From Apium graveolens (lineage: Eukaryota; Streptophyta; Magnoliopsida; Apiales; Apiaceae): DNA of 64,000 nucleotides. The stretch is taken from NCBI RefSeq assembly GCF_009905375.1, contig NC_133647.1, positions 81,186,442-81,250,441 on the forward strand, given 5' to 3'. This document shows positions 22,824 to 35,244 of the stretch, one piece after another. Position 1 is the first letter of the stretch; the number at the start of each line of letters is the position of its first letter. Below the pieces are notes generated by a model. The model saw only the letters and a program-made list of their open reading frames with translations, had not been told where the DNA came from and searched no databases. The position numbers and the translations under genes are program-made.

Positions 22824-23180
22824 CAAAGGGCGCATTCCACGTCATCCTCTGGTTCGGACGACACTATTGCTTTCACCGTGTATGCTGAGTTGAGGCGCGA
22901 GTTTGACATGCTTCAGGGAAAGTACGGCCGACTGATAGACCGACTGAAGAATGTGTACCCGGACAGCCGAAACTACGAAGGGAAGCCCAAGGAGCAGATG
23001 ACTGCGAGACTTGAGACCTTGGTTCAGTACGTCAACACTAAGCTTGAGGAGATGCCAGCGCACCGGGACCGCACCAGCCAGTATGTCATTCAGATGGTGG
23101 CGGATGAGCTCCGAAGCATTGTGAAGACGCTTCGAGAGGAAAAGACTACCAAGCCCCGTTCAGATGGAGTGGAGCCTTAG
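22824..23180 (+). CDS. Chromovirus A accessory exon 2 (coiled-coil-like, 118 codons)
   Basis: This open frame has no ATG in its first 28 codons; upstream the same frame only offers a TTG inside the predicted intron. It starts just after a TTTATCAG acceptor. The N-terminal part is a Ser-rich acidic patch (SSSGSDD), a possible CK2-type site. The rest is helical and charged, with VYAELRREFDMLQGKY and RLETLVQYVNTKLEEMP segments, ending near KTTKPRSDGVEP. Element D has the same 357-base exon with few changes. I recognise no known domain; it is not a histone fold by eye. The frame stays open in A although gag-pol of A is broken. Confidence 0.55.
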   Translation, partial: QRAHSTSSSGSDDTIAFTVYAELRREFDMLQGKYGRLIDRLKNVYPDSRNYEGKPKEQMTARLETLVQYVNTKLEEMPAHRDRTSQYVIQMVADELRSIVKTLREEKTTKPRSDGVEP

Positions 23181-23497
23181 TTCTTTCCATTTACCTTTCA
23201 TGTTGTTGTACTATAAGACTCCGTAGAATTCCCCAGTTGTTTCCGTTATTTCCTTTAAATAAGCCTGTTGATCCTAGAATCAGACTTTGTTCTAATCCCA
23301 TGTATTGTGACCTTTAAATTTCAATAATCATGCTCTATTGTTCCAATTGCTCTCAACTGTTATTATACGCTTTTATATGCATCATCATATCTGCTTAATT
23401 TGAAACCTGACCTCACATATAAATAAGAATGCCATGCGATACCCTCGAATTGTTTTATTATTCATATCTATTTTGACATAACTCTTATTTCAGGATC
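23181..23497 (+). other. Spacer between accessory ORF and gag (A)
   Basis: This 317-base non-coding leader precedes the gag ATG. The matching interval in D is 55906-56215. I see no additional ORF. Confidence 0.5.
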
Positions 23498-26400
23498 ATG
23501 CCTCCCAAAAAGAAGAACCCAACAACCACATCCACCACAGACCCAAATATTCTTCGACTACTGGAAACTTTGCAACAGCAAACCAATGCTATAGCCCAAC
23601 AACAACTAACTCTTCAACAGCGAATTGAAAACCAAGATAACCATGAACCACACCAATCACCTGAACCACCAGTACCACCTAGACAAATTGTCACTTTCAA
23701 GGCTTTTCAGAATGTGAATCCACCTGCATTTCATGATACCACTGATCCAGTAATAGCTAACACATGGATCAAGGAGATGGAAAGAGCTTTTGAGTTGGTA
23801 CAGTTAGGAGACGATCAGAAGACGCCATATGCTACTTACTTCTTGAAGGGCGAAGTCATCTATTGGTGGGAATCAGTAAAAGCTATGGAAGCAACTCAAC
23901 AGGTTTCTTGGGAGAGATTTAAGAAGTTATTTCTGGACAAGTATTACCCTAAGTACATGCAGAATCAGATGGAGCTTAAATTTTTGGAGCTGAAGCAAGG
24001 GAACATGACTGTACTGGAGTATAAGAAGAAGTTCACTGAGTTGTCAAGGTTTGTGACAAAGTATACCAGCACCGAGGAGGAAAAAGCGAAGAAATTTAAG
24101 CAAGGATTGGAGCCTTGGATCAGAGATAGAGTGGCTATGTTTGAGCTTGAAACTTATGCGGGAGTAGTTCAGAAAGCTACTCTGATTGAGAATAATGGGA
24201 TGCAGTCAAGGAAGGAGAGGGATAACAAGAAGAGGAAGGTTCCATTTTATGGAGAAAAGTCTGAAGCGGGAAGTTCACAAGATCGGAATATAAAGAGGAT
24301 CGGATTCCAGAAGGGCAGGAAATTTTCAAAAGAAGGGAAATTTGGGTAAAAGGCAAGAATCAAAGGGGAACAACCAGGCAAGCCAAGGACAAGTTGGAGA
24401 AAACAGATTCCAGAGACCCGAATGCAAGCACTGTGGAAGAAGGCACCCCAGAGTGTGTAATAAGTTGAGCATGACATGCTATAGGTGCAATCAGAAGGGA
24501 CATTTGGCGAATGAGTGCAAGATGCCGAAGCCAGGAGTTACGTGCTACAAGTGTGGGAAAACTGGACACATAGCTAGGGAGTGCAAGGCAACCGGACCAG
24601 TCAAAGCTCTGATGAATGTGGCAAACACCAGTGCGAGCATGCCAGTTGAGGTATTGGCATTACCTCCACCACCTACACCAACCCCGCAAGCAACAACAAG
24701 GACATTTGATCTGAAGATGAAGGATGCTCTTCAGAATTCTGAGGTGATAGCAGGTACACTTTTACTCAATAATGTCAAAGCTAAAGTATTGATTGATTCG
24801 GGAGCAACAAGATCTTTCATATCATAAAATTTTGTTGATAAGCTTCAATGTGATAAAATGATTATGAGCGAGGTAGTAAATGTGGTAATTGCGAACCAAG
24901 AGAAGATTCCTGTGAATCAATTCTGTCCGAAGTGTGAGATTGATATTTCGGGGTATAAGTTTTCAGCCGACTTGATACTCTTCAAATTGGGAGAGTTTGA
25001 TATAATTTTAGGCATGGATTGGTTAGGAGAAAATAACGCTCAGATTAATTGTAAGACCAAGAAAGTGTATTTAAATGCGAAGAGTGGAGAGAAGGTAGTA
25101 TTTAAGGGGCAGAGGCAAGAACAACTATTTCTCACAATCGTTCAGGCTAAGAAGCTACTTAGAAAAGGTTGTGAGTCGTTCCTAGCATATGTAGTGGATT
25201 CAGAAAAGGGCAACCCCAACATAGAAGATATCCCTGTAGTTAACGAGTTTTCCGATGTGTTTCCAGACGAACTACCAGGCTTACCACCAGATTGACAAAT
25301 CGAGTTCGAGATCAACCTTGCTCCAGGCACGGAACTAGTTTCAAAGGCCCCATATAGGATGACACCAGCAGAAATGAAAGAGTTGGCGAGCCAGCTACAA
25401 GAATTGTTAGATAAAGGAGTGATACGGCCAAGTACGTCGCCATGGGGAGCACCTGTTCTGTTTGTCAAGAAGAAAGATGGGAGTATGCGACTATGCATAG
25501 ATTATCGAGAGTTGAATAAGGTAACGATCAAGAACCGCTACCTGCTACCAAGAATAGATGACCTTTTTGATCAGCTGAAAGGAGCAAAGTGCTTTTCAAA
25601 GATTGACTTGAGATCGGGATACCATCAATTAAAGATCAAAGAAGAAGATATTCCCAAGACAGCATTTAGGACCAGATATGGGCATTATGAATTCCTAGTA
25701 ATGCCGTTTGGATTGACCAACACCCCGGCCGCATTTATGGATCTGATGAATCGAGTATTTAAGAAGTATTTGGACAAGTTTGTCATGGTATTCATTGATG
25801 ACATCCTTATTTATTCTAAGTTGGAAGAAGAACATAAACAGCACCTCTGGATAGCATTGGAATACTTCGTCAAGAGAAGTTGTATGCCAAGTTTACCAAA
25901 TGTGAGTTTTGGTTAAAGGAAGTTCAATTTTTGGGGCATGTCATTGGAAATGAAGGAGTTAAAGTGGATCCGGAAAAGATTGAGGTAGTTATGAGTTGGG
26001 AGAGGCCAAAGACTCCTACGGAAGTGCGAAGTTTTCTATGGTTGGCAGGATACCATTGAAGGTTCGTCAAGGATTTTTCAAAAGTCGCCACGCCATTGAC
26101 CAAGTTAACCAGAAAGAATCAAAAGTTTGAATGGAGTGCAGAATGTCAGGATAGCTTTCAAGAGTTGAAGCAGAGATTGGTAACAGCTTCGGTGTTAGTA
26201 CTTCCAGATGACCAAGGAAACTTTGTGATATTCAGCGACGCTTCACATAAGGGATTGGGTTGTGTGTTAATGCAACACAGTAAGGTGATCGCGTATGCGT
26301 CAAGACAGTTGAAACCGCATGAGTTGAAGTACCCGACGCATGACTTGGAACTAGCCGCCATAGTGTTCACACTCAAGATTTGGAGACATTACCTCTACGG

Positions 26401-27632
26401 AGAAAAGTATGAAATCTACACGGATCACAAGAGTTTAAAGTACATTTTCACTCAGAAGGAGCTCAATATGAGGCAGACGAGATGGCTGGAATTGATCAAG
26501 GACTATGACTGTTCGATAAATTACCATCCTGGAAAGGCGAATGTTGTGGCCGATGCTCTAAGTAGGAAGGAGAGACTGAAAATGATGACAACATCAAAGG
26601 AATTATCTGAAGAAATCAAGAGATTTGAACTGGAACTTTGTGATTGTGGAAAAGTTGAAGAAGTTTGTCATGCAATGACTTTTCAGCCAACACTAGTGGA
26701 AAAGATAAAGAAATGTCAAGAAGAAGTAATGGAGAAAGAGAAGAATCAGTTATCTGGAGAGGAGATTAATACTCAAAGGGATGAGCAAGGGATACTAAGG
26801 TTCTCTTCCAGAATATGGATTCCTCATGTACCTGAAATAAAGAATGAGATCCTACACGAAGCCCGCAATTCGAAATTTTCAATCCACCTAGGAAGTACCA
26901 AGATATATCGGGACTTAAAGAAAAACTTTTGGTGGCCAAATCTGAAGCGAGACGTAGCGGAATGGGTTGCGAAGTGTTATACTTGTCAGAAAGTGAAGGC
27001 AGAACATCAACGACCAAGCGGATTAATTCAGCCCCTAAAGATTCCAGAATGGAAATGGGAAAATATCGCTATGGACTTTATAGTAGGACTACCGCGAACG
27101 AATCCGGGCATGACGCTATATGGGTTATAGTTGACCGTCTTACAAAGTCAGCGCATTTCCTTCCAATTAACGAGAAGTCGTCATTAGACAAATTGGTTCA
27201 TCTATATGTGCGCGAAATCGTACTAAGGCATGGAGTACCTGTATCGATAGTTTCAGACAGAGATCCCCGATTTAACTCGAGATTTTGGAAGCAATTTCAA
27301 GAATGTCTTGGCACGAAATTGAATATGAGCATGGTGTACCACCGGCAGACTGATGGACAAAGCGAAAGGACAATTCAAATAATCGAAGACATGTTGCGCA
27401 GTTGTGCAATCGATTTTGCAGGAAGTTGGGACGACCACTTGCCGTTGATTGAATTCTCTTACAATAATAGCTATCATTCCAGTATCGGCATGCCACCATA
27501 CGAAGCTTTGAACGGGCGAAAATGTAGATCACCAACAAGTTGGGATGAAGTAGGAGAAGGAAGGATTCTCGGCTCGGAATTGGTACAACAATTGCATGAC
27601 TCAGTCAAGTTAATTCAGAAAAGGCTACTTGC
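23498..27632 (+). pseudogene. Chromovirus A gag-pol, 5' part (broken)
   Basis: This is a decayed relative of the intact D gag-pol. The order is: gag (from [10 protein letters not shown], capsid region about 23760-24130), two CCHC knuckles (near 24475 and 24540), protease (DSGATRSF near 24795), reverse transcriptase (FIDDIL near 25793), RNase H (FSDAS near 26232; TDH near 26419) and integrase (zinc-binding part near 26860-26990, core near 27070-27370). Breaks relative to D are frameshifts near 24310, 25865 and 27105. Stops are TAA at 24825, TGA at 25293 and TGA at 26057. The gene is cut in the integrase by copia B, with CTTGC duplicated, and continues at 35245. Confidence 0.95.
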
Positions 27633-28729
27633 TGTTGGGAACCACGGACTTAGGGTGTTACTAGCATTTTACGATAAAGATTACAAAAAGAGGATTACCT
27701 TGTTAATGGTTGATTCCATGCTCTTCTATTGTATGCCCAAATTCCCTTGAGCGAAGTGTGGCCTCCGTCTTCTCAAGTTATCCTCTCTTCTTGCTCCTTG
27801 GTGGCTACAATATGTTTTCACACAATTGCCAAGCAAGAAGAGAATAAGAATATATATAGGCTACAATAGGGACCATGGATAATTAGGTTGGGCCTTCTAA
27901 TTACATCTTGAGCCTAGCCCAATGTAATTAAATATTAATTCAATCCACTAAAGAATTAATATTTGTACTACCTTTCCTAATACCATAATTTAATTAATTC
28001 GGTTCCAATATTATTTGCTTATTAAATTCCCCATGTTTAAAATATCATATGTCCATTAATTAAATAAATTACTGATAATTTATTTAATTAATATCTTTTA
28101 TCCTTGATCATCCACTCAACCTTTATTTAATTATGCCAGAATAAATTCCACCTGCAGGGTTTCACATAATTAAATCTTTTTGAGCTTTCAAGGGGACATC
28201 ATTAACCCGAATATTATCAGGACATGGATTCCTTCAATAAATAATATCCACCATGTATATAATTCCATCACCCAAAATATAATGATATAATTCAAAAGAA
28301 TTATTTCATATATTAATCAAAGCATGTAAATAATATACACGTGTCAATTACTATTTCCGGATTAAGAACCTAAGCATTAATAATAACATAGAATCTTAGT
28401 TCTCCTTCTTAATCAGTATTAAGGGAACAATTCTAAATTTGATCCTGTTCAATATACACAAAGTATACTAGTATTATTTATTAGTCAATATAAACTAATC
28501 TAAATAATACTACAGCCATACCAGTGGATTGTCCAACACCACCTGTGCTGTAAACCTTATTATATTATATAACCGGATTTAACAATCTAATATTCTGTAT
28601 CCCATTTGATACTAGATTGTTCACAATATATAATATTAGACAACATGTAAACATTCAAATGATTCTCAAATAAACTGGCTAGAAATAAATATACATACTT
28701 CAAATAAATATTTTCAGTATACACTAACA
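27633..28729 (-). repeat. 3' LTR of copia B (1097 bp)
   Basis: On the plus strand it reads TGTTGGGAACC...CACTAACA, with a TGTT/AACA terminal inverted repeat. It keeps a section of about 100 bases (roughly 28247-28345) that the 5' LTR has lost. Confidence 0.95.
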
Positions 28730-28740
28730 ATCTCCCACTT
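28730..28740 (-). other. Polypurine tract of copia B
   Basis: AAGTGGGAGAT on the minus strand directly precedes the 3' LTR. Confidence 0.8.
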
Positions 28741-28800
28741 ATACTCAAAATATTCTATGTGTACATCAGTGTTTATTTAATCCACTATTACATAAAAAAT

Positions 28801-31800
28801 CTATGTTTCCATCCATCTGACTCCTATCGCTTCCACATGCTTGTCAAAAACCTTGGTTGGCAAGCTCTTTGTGAAAGGATCTGCTCGGTTGTCTTCTGAT
28901 GATATGTGAGCCACAACTATATCCCCTCGCTTTACGATTCCTCGTATGAGATGATACTTACGTTCAATATGTTTAACTGCTTTGTGGTCTCGCGGTTCCT
29001 TTGAATTTGCCACAGCACCAGTGTTATCAGAATACACCGTCAAGCTCCTAGGCAAATTAGGTACCACATCTAAGTCCAAAAGGAAGTTCCTGAACCATAC
29101 AGCCTCCTTGGCAGCCTCAGAGGCCGCCACGTACTCGGCCTCCATAGTGGAATCTGCAATGCATTTCTGCTTTACACTCCTCCATATAACGGCTCCACCT
29201 CCCAAAGTAAAAACATATCCCGAGGTTGATTTCCTCTTATCCCTATCTGATTGGAAATCTGAATCAGTATATCCCAAAGGAAATAGATCTGAGGCCTTGT
29301 AAATTAACATATACTCCTTAGTCCTTCTCAGGTACTTGAGTATAGTTTTTACTACACTCTAATATTCCTGACCTGGGTTCGACTGATATCTACTAACCAT
29401 GCCTACAGCAAAGCAGATGTCAGGCCTCGTACATAACATAGCATACATTAAGCTTCCACATGCTGAAGCATAAGAAACTGCTTTCATGCTCTCTATATCC
29501 TTAGGTGTCGAAGGAAACTGCTTCTTAGATAGAGCAACTCCATACTTAAAAGGTAAAAAACCTTTCTTGGAGTTCTGCATGTTAAAACGAGCTAATACTT
29601 CATCAATGTAGGGCTCTTGAGATATAGCCAACATCCTTTTCTTGCGATCCCTTATAACTTTGATCCCAAGGATGTATGCCGCTTCACCTAAGTCCTTCAT
29701 GTCAAATTGTTTGAACAACCATGCCTTTACTGATGACAACATCTCAACATTGTTTCCAATGAGTAAAATATCATCTACATATAGTACTAGAAAAACCACT
29801 GCATTACCTTCACTTCTCTTATACACGCACGATTCACTTGGACTTTGATCAAATCCATATGACTGGACTGCCTGATCAAAACGAATATTCCAGTCTCTAG
29901 AAGCTTGTTTAAGTCCATAAATAGACCTCTTAAGCTTACATACCAGATGCTCTTGGCCTTCCTTAATGAATCCTTTTGGTTGCTGCATATAGATGGTTTC
30001 TTCAAGACTTACATTAAGAAAAGCTGTCTTGACATCCATTTGCCAAATCTCATAATCGAGATGAGCTGCTATAGATAAAAGAATACTGATTGACTTAAGC
30101 ATGACTACCGGTGAATAGGTATCCTCATAATCGATACCTTCTTTCTGAGTATACCCTTTCGCAACAAGTCTTGCTTTCCAGGCTTTCACCTTTTTATCTA
30201 ATCCCCTCTTTTTCTTGTAGATCCACTTACATCCAATAGGTTTTTTACCTTTGGGTGGTTCCACGAGCTCCCAGACCTGATTATAATACATTGATTCTAT
30301 CTCAGATTCCATCGCCTTTCGCCAAAGATCTGCATCTTTATCTTGTGCTGCCTCTTCGTATGTACGGGGATCATCATCATGTTCACCAGAGACCAAGTCT
30401 GAAGACTCACCCAAAAACATAAATCTATCAGGCTGTTGAACAACCCTCCCACTACGATGAGGCACTGGTGCGGTATTAGTGACAGGTTGTACATTATGTT
30501 GTGGTTGTTCTATTTGTACTACAGCTTCATGGGTATTATTTGTCCCTCCTACTAGTTCCTCTAAAACAACATTACTCATGGGTTTGTGATTCATTATATA
30601 TTCCTCCTCTAAGAATCTTGCATTGGTGCTAACAATGACATCCCGATTCTTCGTACTATAAAATAAATATCCTTTCGTTCCCATGGGGTAGCCTACAAAT
30701 AACCTTACTTCTGTACGAGATTCTAACTTAGTCGCGTTCTTGTTCAGCACATGTGCTGGACAACCCCATATTCGAATATGTCTTAGACTCGGTTTATCCC
30801 CGGTCCACAATTCTAAGGGGGTTTTAGGAACCGACTTAGAAGGTACTAAGTTCAGAAGATAAGCTGCTGTCTCTAAGGCATGTCCCCAAAATGACTTGGG
30901 TAAATCCGAATAACTCATCATCGATCTAACACTCTCTAAAAGAGTCTGGTTCCTTCTCTCTGCTACACCGTTCTGCTGGGGTGTGCCTGGTGCAGTTAAC
31001 TGGGATTCTATCCCATTTTCTGATAAATATTCCCTAAATTATCCAAGAAAGTATTCGCCACCACGATCTGATCGTAGTGACTTGATACTTTTATTAAGTC
31101 GCTTCTCCGTTTTAGCTTTGTACTCTTTGAAGTTATCAAAGCACTCAGACTTACGGTGCAACAAATAAACGTACCCATATCTAGAATAATCATCAATGAA
31201 AGTGACGAAATATTCATAACCACCTCTTGCTTGGATATTCATGGGTCCACATAAATCAGAGTGAACCAATTCTAACAGTTGTTTGGCTCTATTCCCTTTT
31301 GCCTTGAAAAGCCTATTAGTCATTTTACCTTCCAAGCAGGATTCACAAACTGGAAATGGCTCCACTGCCAATGAGCTTAAAGGCCCGTCTACTACCAGTC
31401 TTTGAATCCTCCTCAAGTTATTATGACCTAATCTCAAGTGCCAAAGATATGTCTGGTTCAAACTAGAAGGTTCCTTTCTTTTAGTAGAGTTAGAAGATGT
31501 GTTGTTCAATTCCCTAAATTGCAGTTGCAGTGCAGGTCTGACTAGGATTAATTATATACAAATTGTCTTGCAATGTACCAGAACATATAATTTGTTTATT
31601 CATCATAATAGAAAAATTACGATCCAAACAAACATTATAACCATCCAAAGCAAGTTTAGAAACCGAAATTAAATTCCTTCTAAAAGAAGGTACATAAAGA
31701 CAATTGTTCAAAACCAAAATCCTATCAGAACCAAAAGATAAATGAATAACTCCTACTGCAACTACTGCTACTTTCGTAGCATCTCCCATGAACACGTATA

Positions 31801-31939
31801 TCTCACCATCTCTAAGCATTCTGGATAGTTGGAACCCCTGCATAGAATTACAAACATGATCAGTGGCTCCTGTATCTACACACCAAGTGCTCGTAGATAT
31901 AGCCGCTATAAATGTTTCTGTAACTAGAGAAAGAGACAT
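28801..31939 (-). pseudogene. Copia B pol: protease, integrase, RT, RNase H
   Basis: Read on the minus strand, 31939-31514 is the aspartic protease (CVDTGATDHVC). 31509-31039 holds the GAG-pre-integrase segment (HLRLGHNNLRRI, then CESC) and the start of the integrase core (FIDDYSRYGYVYL, LRSDRGGEY). 30921-29359 completes the integrase (SFWGHALETAAYLLN) and has the reverse transcriptase (KARLVAKGYTQ, QMDVKTAFLN, YVDDILLIG). 29310-28801 is RNase H (TMEAEYVAASEA, ADPFTKSLP). From 31509 downward all pieces share one frame, interrupted by a stop near 31036 and one at 29359. A frameshift lies between protease and integrase. Confidence 0.92.
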
Positions 31940-32790
31940 ACCAGTATTATTTGTCTTCTTAGGAAGAGGACAATCCTGTTTCCAGTGACCTGACTATTTG
32001 CATCTGAAGCACTTTCCCTTAGGCTTTTTCACACCACCCTGAACTCCCACTGCCTTCACAGCTTTCTATGTCTAAGCCTTTTTCTTCTTCTTAATAAATT
32101 TCGGTTTAGAGGAAGAACCTTTCTCAGCCACATTCACTTGAACACTCTGCCGAAATAATCCTTCAGCTGCCTGAAGTTCTGTCAGCAGTTCCGCGAGACT
32201 ATACTGCCTCTTGTTCATGTTGTAATTCAAGCGGAACTGCTCAAACTCTTGGACAAGCTCATAAGGATAATGTCAATCTGGGTTTCCCCGTCATGTTCAG
32301 CACCAAGGATCTCTATCTCATTCAGATGCGACATCATCTTGAGAACATGATCCCTTACAGGTGTGCCTTCAGCCATCTGAGTGTTCATTAAAGCCTTCAT
32401 GGCTACTTGCCTAGCAGCCCTATTCTGATCTCCAAAAATTTCCTTGAGATTAAAGAGCATATCCGAAGCAGTGGCCATAGACTGATGCTGATGCTGCAAA
32501 ACACCCGACATTGCTGCCAGAATGTAACATCGCGACATCTCATCAGCCTTAATCCACCGTTTATAATACTCTTTCTCATCTTCAGGAGCAACAGCAGCAG
32601 GCTGTTCAGGCTTGGGTTCATAAGTGCGAAACTTGTACTCCTCAGCAGTCATCACAATGTCCAAATTTCGTTTCCATTCAATATAGTTAGGTCCGGTAAG
32701 TTTGTTATCCTTAAGTATGGTGAATAGTGGATTAAAACCCATTTTATCTTGAGAATCATGCATAAAAACATCACATAAATAAGGGTGCAT
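31940..32790 (-). pseudogene. Copia B gag
   Basis: From 32790 on the minus strand the frame encodes a copia gag, with the LTGPNYIEWKRNLDIVMTAEEYKF block, an RCYILAAMSGVLQHQHQ block and the AMKALMNTQMAEGTPVRDHVLKMM block. The preferred start may be the later Met of MGFNPLF. A frameshift near 32260 closes the frame at 32227. Further down, a zinc knuckle is visible as CFRCK-stop-SGHWKQDC, with the TAG at 31996-31994. The gene is inactive. Confidence 0.85.
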
Positions 32791-32866
32791 TAATTATTAA
32801 GATCTATTGATTCCTCTAACAATTATTAAAATTTAATGCACTAACATATAAACACCATAAGCTTCT

Positions 32867-33335
32867 GGTACGGCCACGATGTGTGACATGTATACCACCT
32901 AATTTTGTTTAAATGTTACTTCGGTACTATTACTAAACAATATGCCACGTTGGGGTGGACTATATTATTTTTCATAGCTAAGTGTATACCATCATCAAAT
33001 CTTAAATTATTTGAAATCTATGAAACTTGGTACGCCACGATGGGTGGCGTGTATACCTTCCAATTATTCATAATTTTGCCTTGAATATAATACTTCAATT
33101 CAATATTCATCAATGGTTTGATTTCCAGGTAGTGGAGGAGTCACATCAGTCTCGCTTAAAACCCACAGCCTTACAAGTTTGATGAACCCGTTTTTGACAA
33201 AATCGCCCCAAATCAGAAATAAAGAAAATCCGTATTTATTCCTTTCAAAATTTATTAATTTAAGAAGTTTGTTCTAGTAATTTCTATAACATTCTAGACA
33301 CCATATATTACATACCACGATGGGTGACGTATATA
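32867..33335. repeat. Four copies of a hairpin-forming motif in the B leader
   Basis: The best copy (33029-33057) has the core ACGCCACGATGGGTGGCGT, with 7-base perfect arms around a 5-base loop, flanked by GGTA and TATACC. Degenerate copies are at 32867-32896, 32941-32963 and 33311-33335. Confidence 0.8.
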
Positions 33336-33740
33336 TAATTTATATTCGTCTTTATGTTAAATTACCTACAACCAATAATGGAGACCATGGGATTTAATTT
33401 CATATTAATTTCCTCTCCCACTTAGAATTTTTTTTATTAAAATTGAGGAATTTTAAAATTAAATGGGGCCCTATGTTGTTATAATTATGTCTAATCATGC
33501 ATTCAAAATACACACATAATTTTAGCAACATATAACATTTAATTAAAGCAATAAATAAAATTTATGTCCATGTCGTCCTAATTAAGTTAAACATGCAATT
33601 TTAAAAGAACTACACACATAATTAACGACACACATAATCAATAAATTAAAGCAATAATTAAAATTTAATGGAAAAAATTAAAATAAATTTTCCACTATTA
33701 TGGCCCTTGAAAAAAAAATCCAGGTCTCAAAAAAAATCTG

Positions 33741-33870
33741 CCCCGACGCCCCAGGAGCCCCAGCAGCCCCAGCAGCCCCAGCTGCCGCAGCAGCCCCAGC
33801 TGCCCCAGCAGCCCCAGCAGCCCCAGCTGCCCCAGCAGTCCCAGCTGCCGCAGTAGCCCCAGCAGCCCCT
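33741..33870. repeat. GC-rich (CCCCAGCAG)n-type minisatellite
   Basis: This is an array of about fourteen imperfect 9-base units, with CCCCAGCAG, CCCCAGCTG and similar variants, inside AT-rich leader. The minus (transcript) strand has regularly spaced GGGG runs. The low-complexity frames it opens (for example 33668-33856 and 33700-33963) are not considered genes. Confidence 0.85.
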
Positions 33871-34228
33871 TGTAATCGCACAGCAGAACAAAAAACTACC
33901 GGAATTGATTTCCGATCGCACATAACTATTACAAAATACCCGGAACAATTACAAAAAACATAGATCTAATACAAAACTAATTTTGTAAAATCTATTCTAA
34001 CACGATCAACCCTCGTATAAATTACAACCACGATTAAACCACGTGGAAACCAAAATAAAAATTAACCACGATTAAACCATGTGGGATCCAAACACATAAT
34101 TAAAATATACATGTCCATAATAGTGGATTAACAACCAGCATCAAAACCAATACAAGAAAAACACTATATACACGCATATATAATTACGACATGGACATTA
34201 TATCATAAAACGTAGAACCCATTACCAG

Positions 34229-34240
34229 GCTCTGATACCA
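34229..34240 (-). other. Primer-binding site of copia B
   Basis: TGGTATCAGAGC on the minus strand lies two bases from the 5' LTR. Confidence 0.9.
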
Positions 34241-34242
34241 AT

Positions 34243-35239
34243 TGTTGGGAACCACGGACTTAGGGTGTTACTACGTTTTACGATAAAGATTACGAAAAGA
34301 GGATTACCTTGTTAATGGTTGATTCCACGCTCTTCTATTGTATTCCCAAATTCCCTTGAGCGAAGTGTGGCCTCCGTCTTCTTAAGTTATCCTCTCTTCT
34401 GGCTCCTTGGTGGCTACAATATGTTTTCACACAATTGCCAAGCAAGAAGAGAATAAGAATATATATAGGCTACAATAGGGACCATGGATAATTAGGTTGG
34501 GCCTTCTAATTACATCTTGAGCCTAGCCCAATGTAATTAAATATTAATTCAATCCACTAAAGAATTAATATTTGCACTACCTTTCCTAATACCGTAATTT
34601 AATTAATTCGGTTCCAATATTATTTGCTTATTAAATTCCCCATGTTTAAAATATCATATGTCCATTAATTAAATAAATTACTGATAATTTATTTAATTAA
34701 TATCTTTTATCCTTGATCATCCACTCAACCTTTATTTAATTATGCCAGAATAAATTCCACCTGCAGGGTTTCACATAATGAAATCTTTTTGAGCTTTCAA
34801 GGGGACATCATTAACCCGAATATTATCAGGACATGGATCCCTTCAACACGTATCAATTACTATTTCCGGATTAAGAACCTAAGCATTAATAATAACATAG
34901 AAGTTTAGTTCTCCTTCTTAATCAGTATTAAGGGAACAATTCTAAATTTGATCATGTTCAATATACAAAAAGTATACTAGTATTATTTATTAGTCAATAT
35001 AAACTAATCTAAATAATACTACAGCCATACCAGTGGATTGTCCAATCACCACCTGTGTTGTGAACCTTATTATATTATATAACCGTATTTAACAATCTAA
35101 TATTCTGTATCCCATTTGATACTAGATTATTCATAATATGTAATATTAGACAACATGTAAACATTCAAATGATTCTCAAATAAACTGGCCAGAAATAAAT
35201 GTACATACTTCAAATAAATATTTTCAGTATACACTAACA
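34243..35239 (-). repeat. 5' LTR of copia B (997 bp)
   Basis: Nearly identical to 27633-28729 apart from about 100 bases missing near 34847 and scattered substitutions. It is followed by the CTTGC duplication at 35240-35244. Confidence 0.95.
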
Positions 35240-35244
35240 CTTGC

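Larger units (their letters stand above)
32791..34228 (-). other. Long 5' leader of copia B
   Basis: This 1.4 kb AT-rich leader lies between primer-binding site and gag. It has no convincing ORF. It contains four copies of a palindromic motif (32867-33335) and a GC-rich 9-base repeat array (33741-33870). Confidence 0.7.
27633..35239 (-). mobile_element. Ty1/copia element B, nested in chromovirus A
   Basis: This full-length element in minus orientation is flanked by CTTGC at 27628-27632 and 35240-35244. The 3' LTR is at 27633-28729 and the 5' LTR at 34243-35239. The primer-binding site is at 34229-34240 and the polypurine tract at 28730-28740. Gag-pol order is copia-type: gag, protease, integrase, reverse transcriptase, RNase H. 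It has several inactivating breaks. I do not assign the clade. Confidence 0.95.

Noticed and set aside
22824..23180. Exon 2 as a histone-fold protein, suggested by the total of about 139 residues near H3 size
   Set aside because: Only the exon 1 peptide resembles H3. Exon 2 has no visible histone-fold residues, so the similar length is probably coincidence.
33668..33963. Gln/Pro- or Ala/Pro-rich ORFs in the B leader
   Set aside because: The frames are opened by the 9-base GC-rich array on both strands; such repeats stay open by chance and no other coding sign is present.
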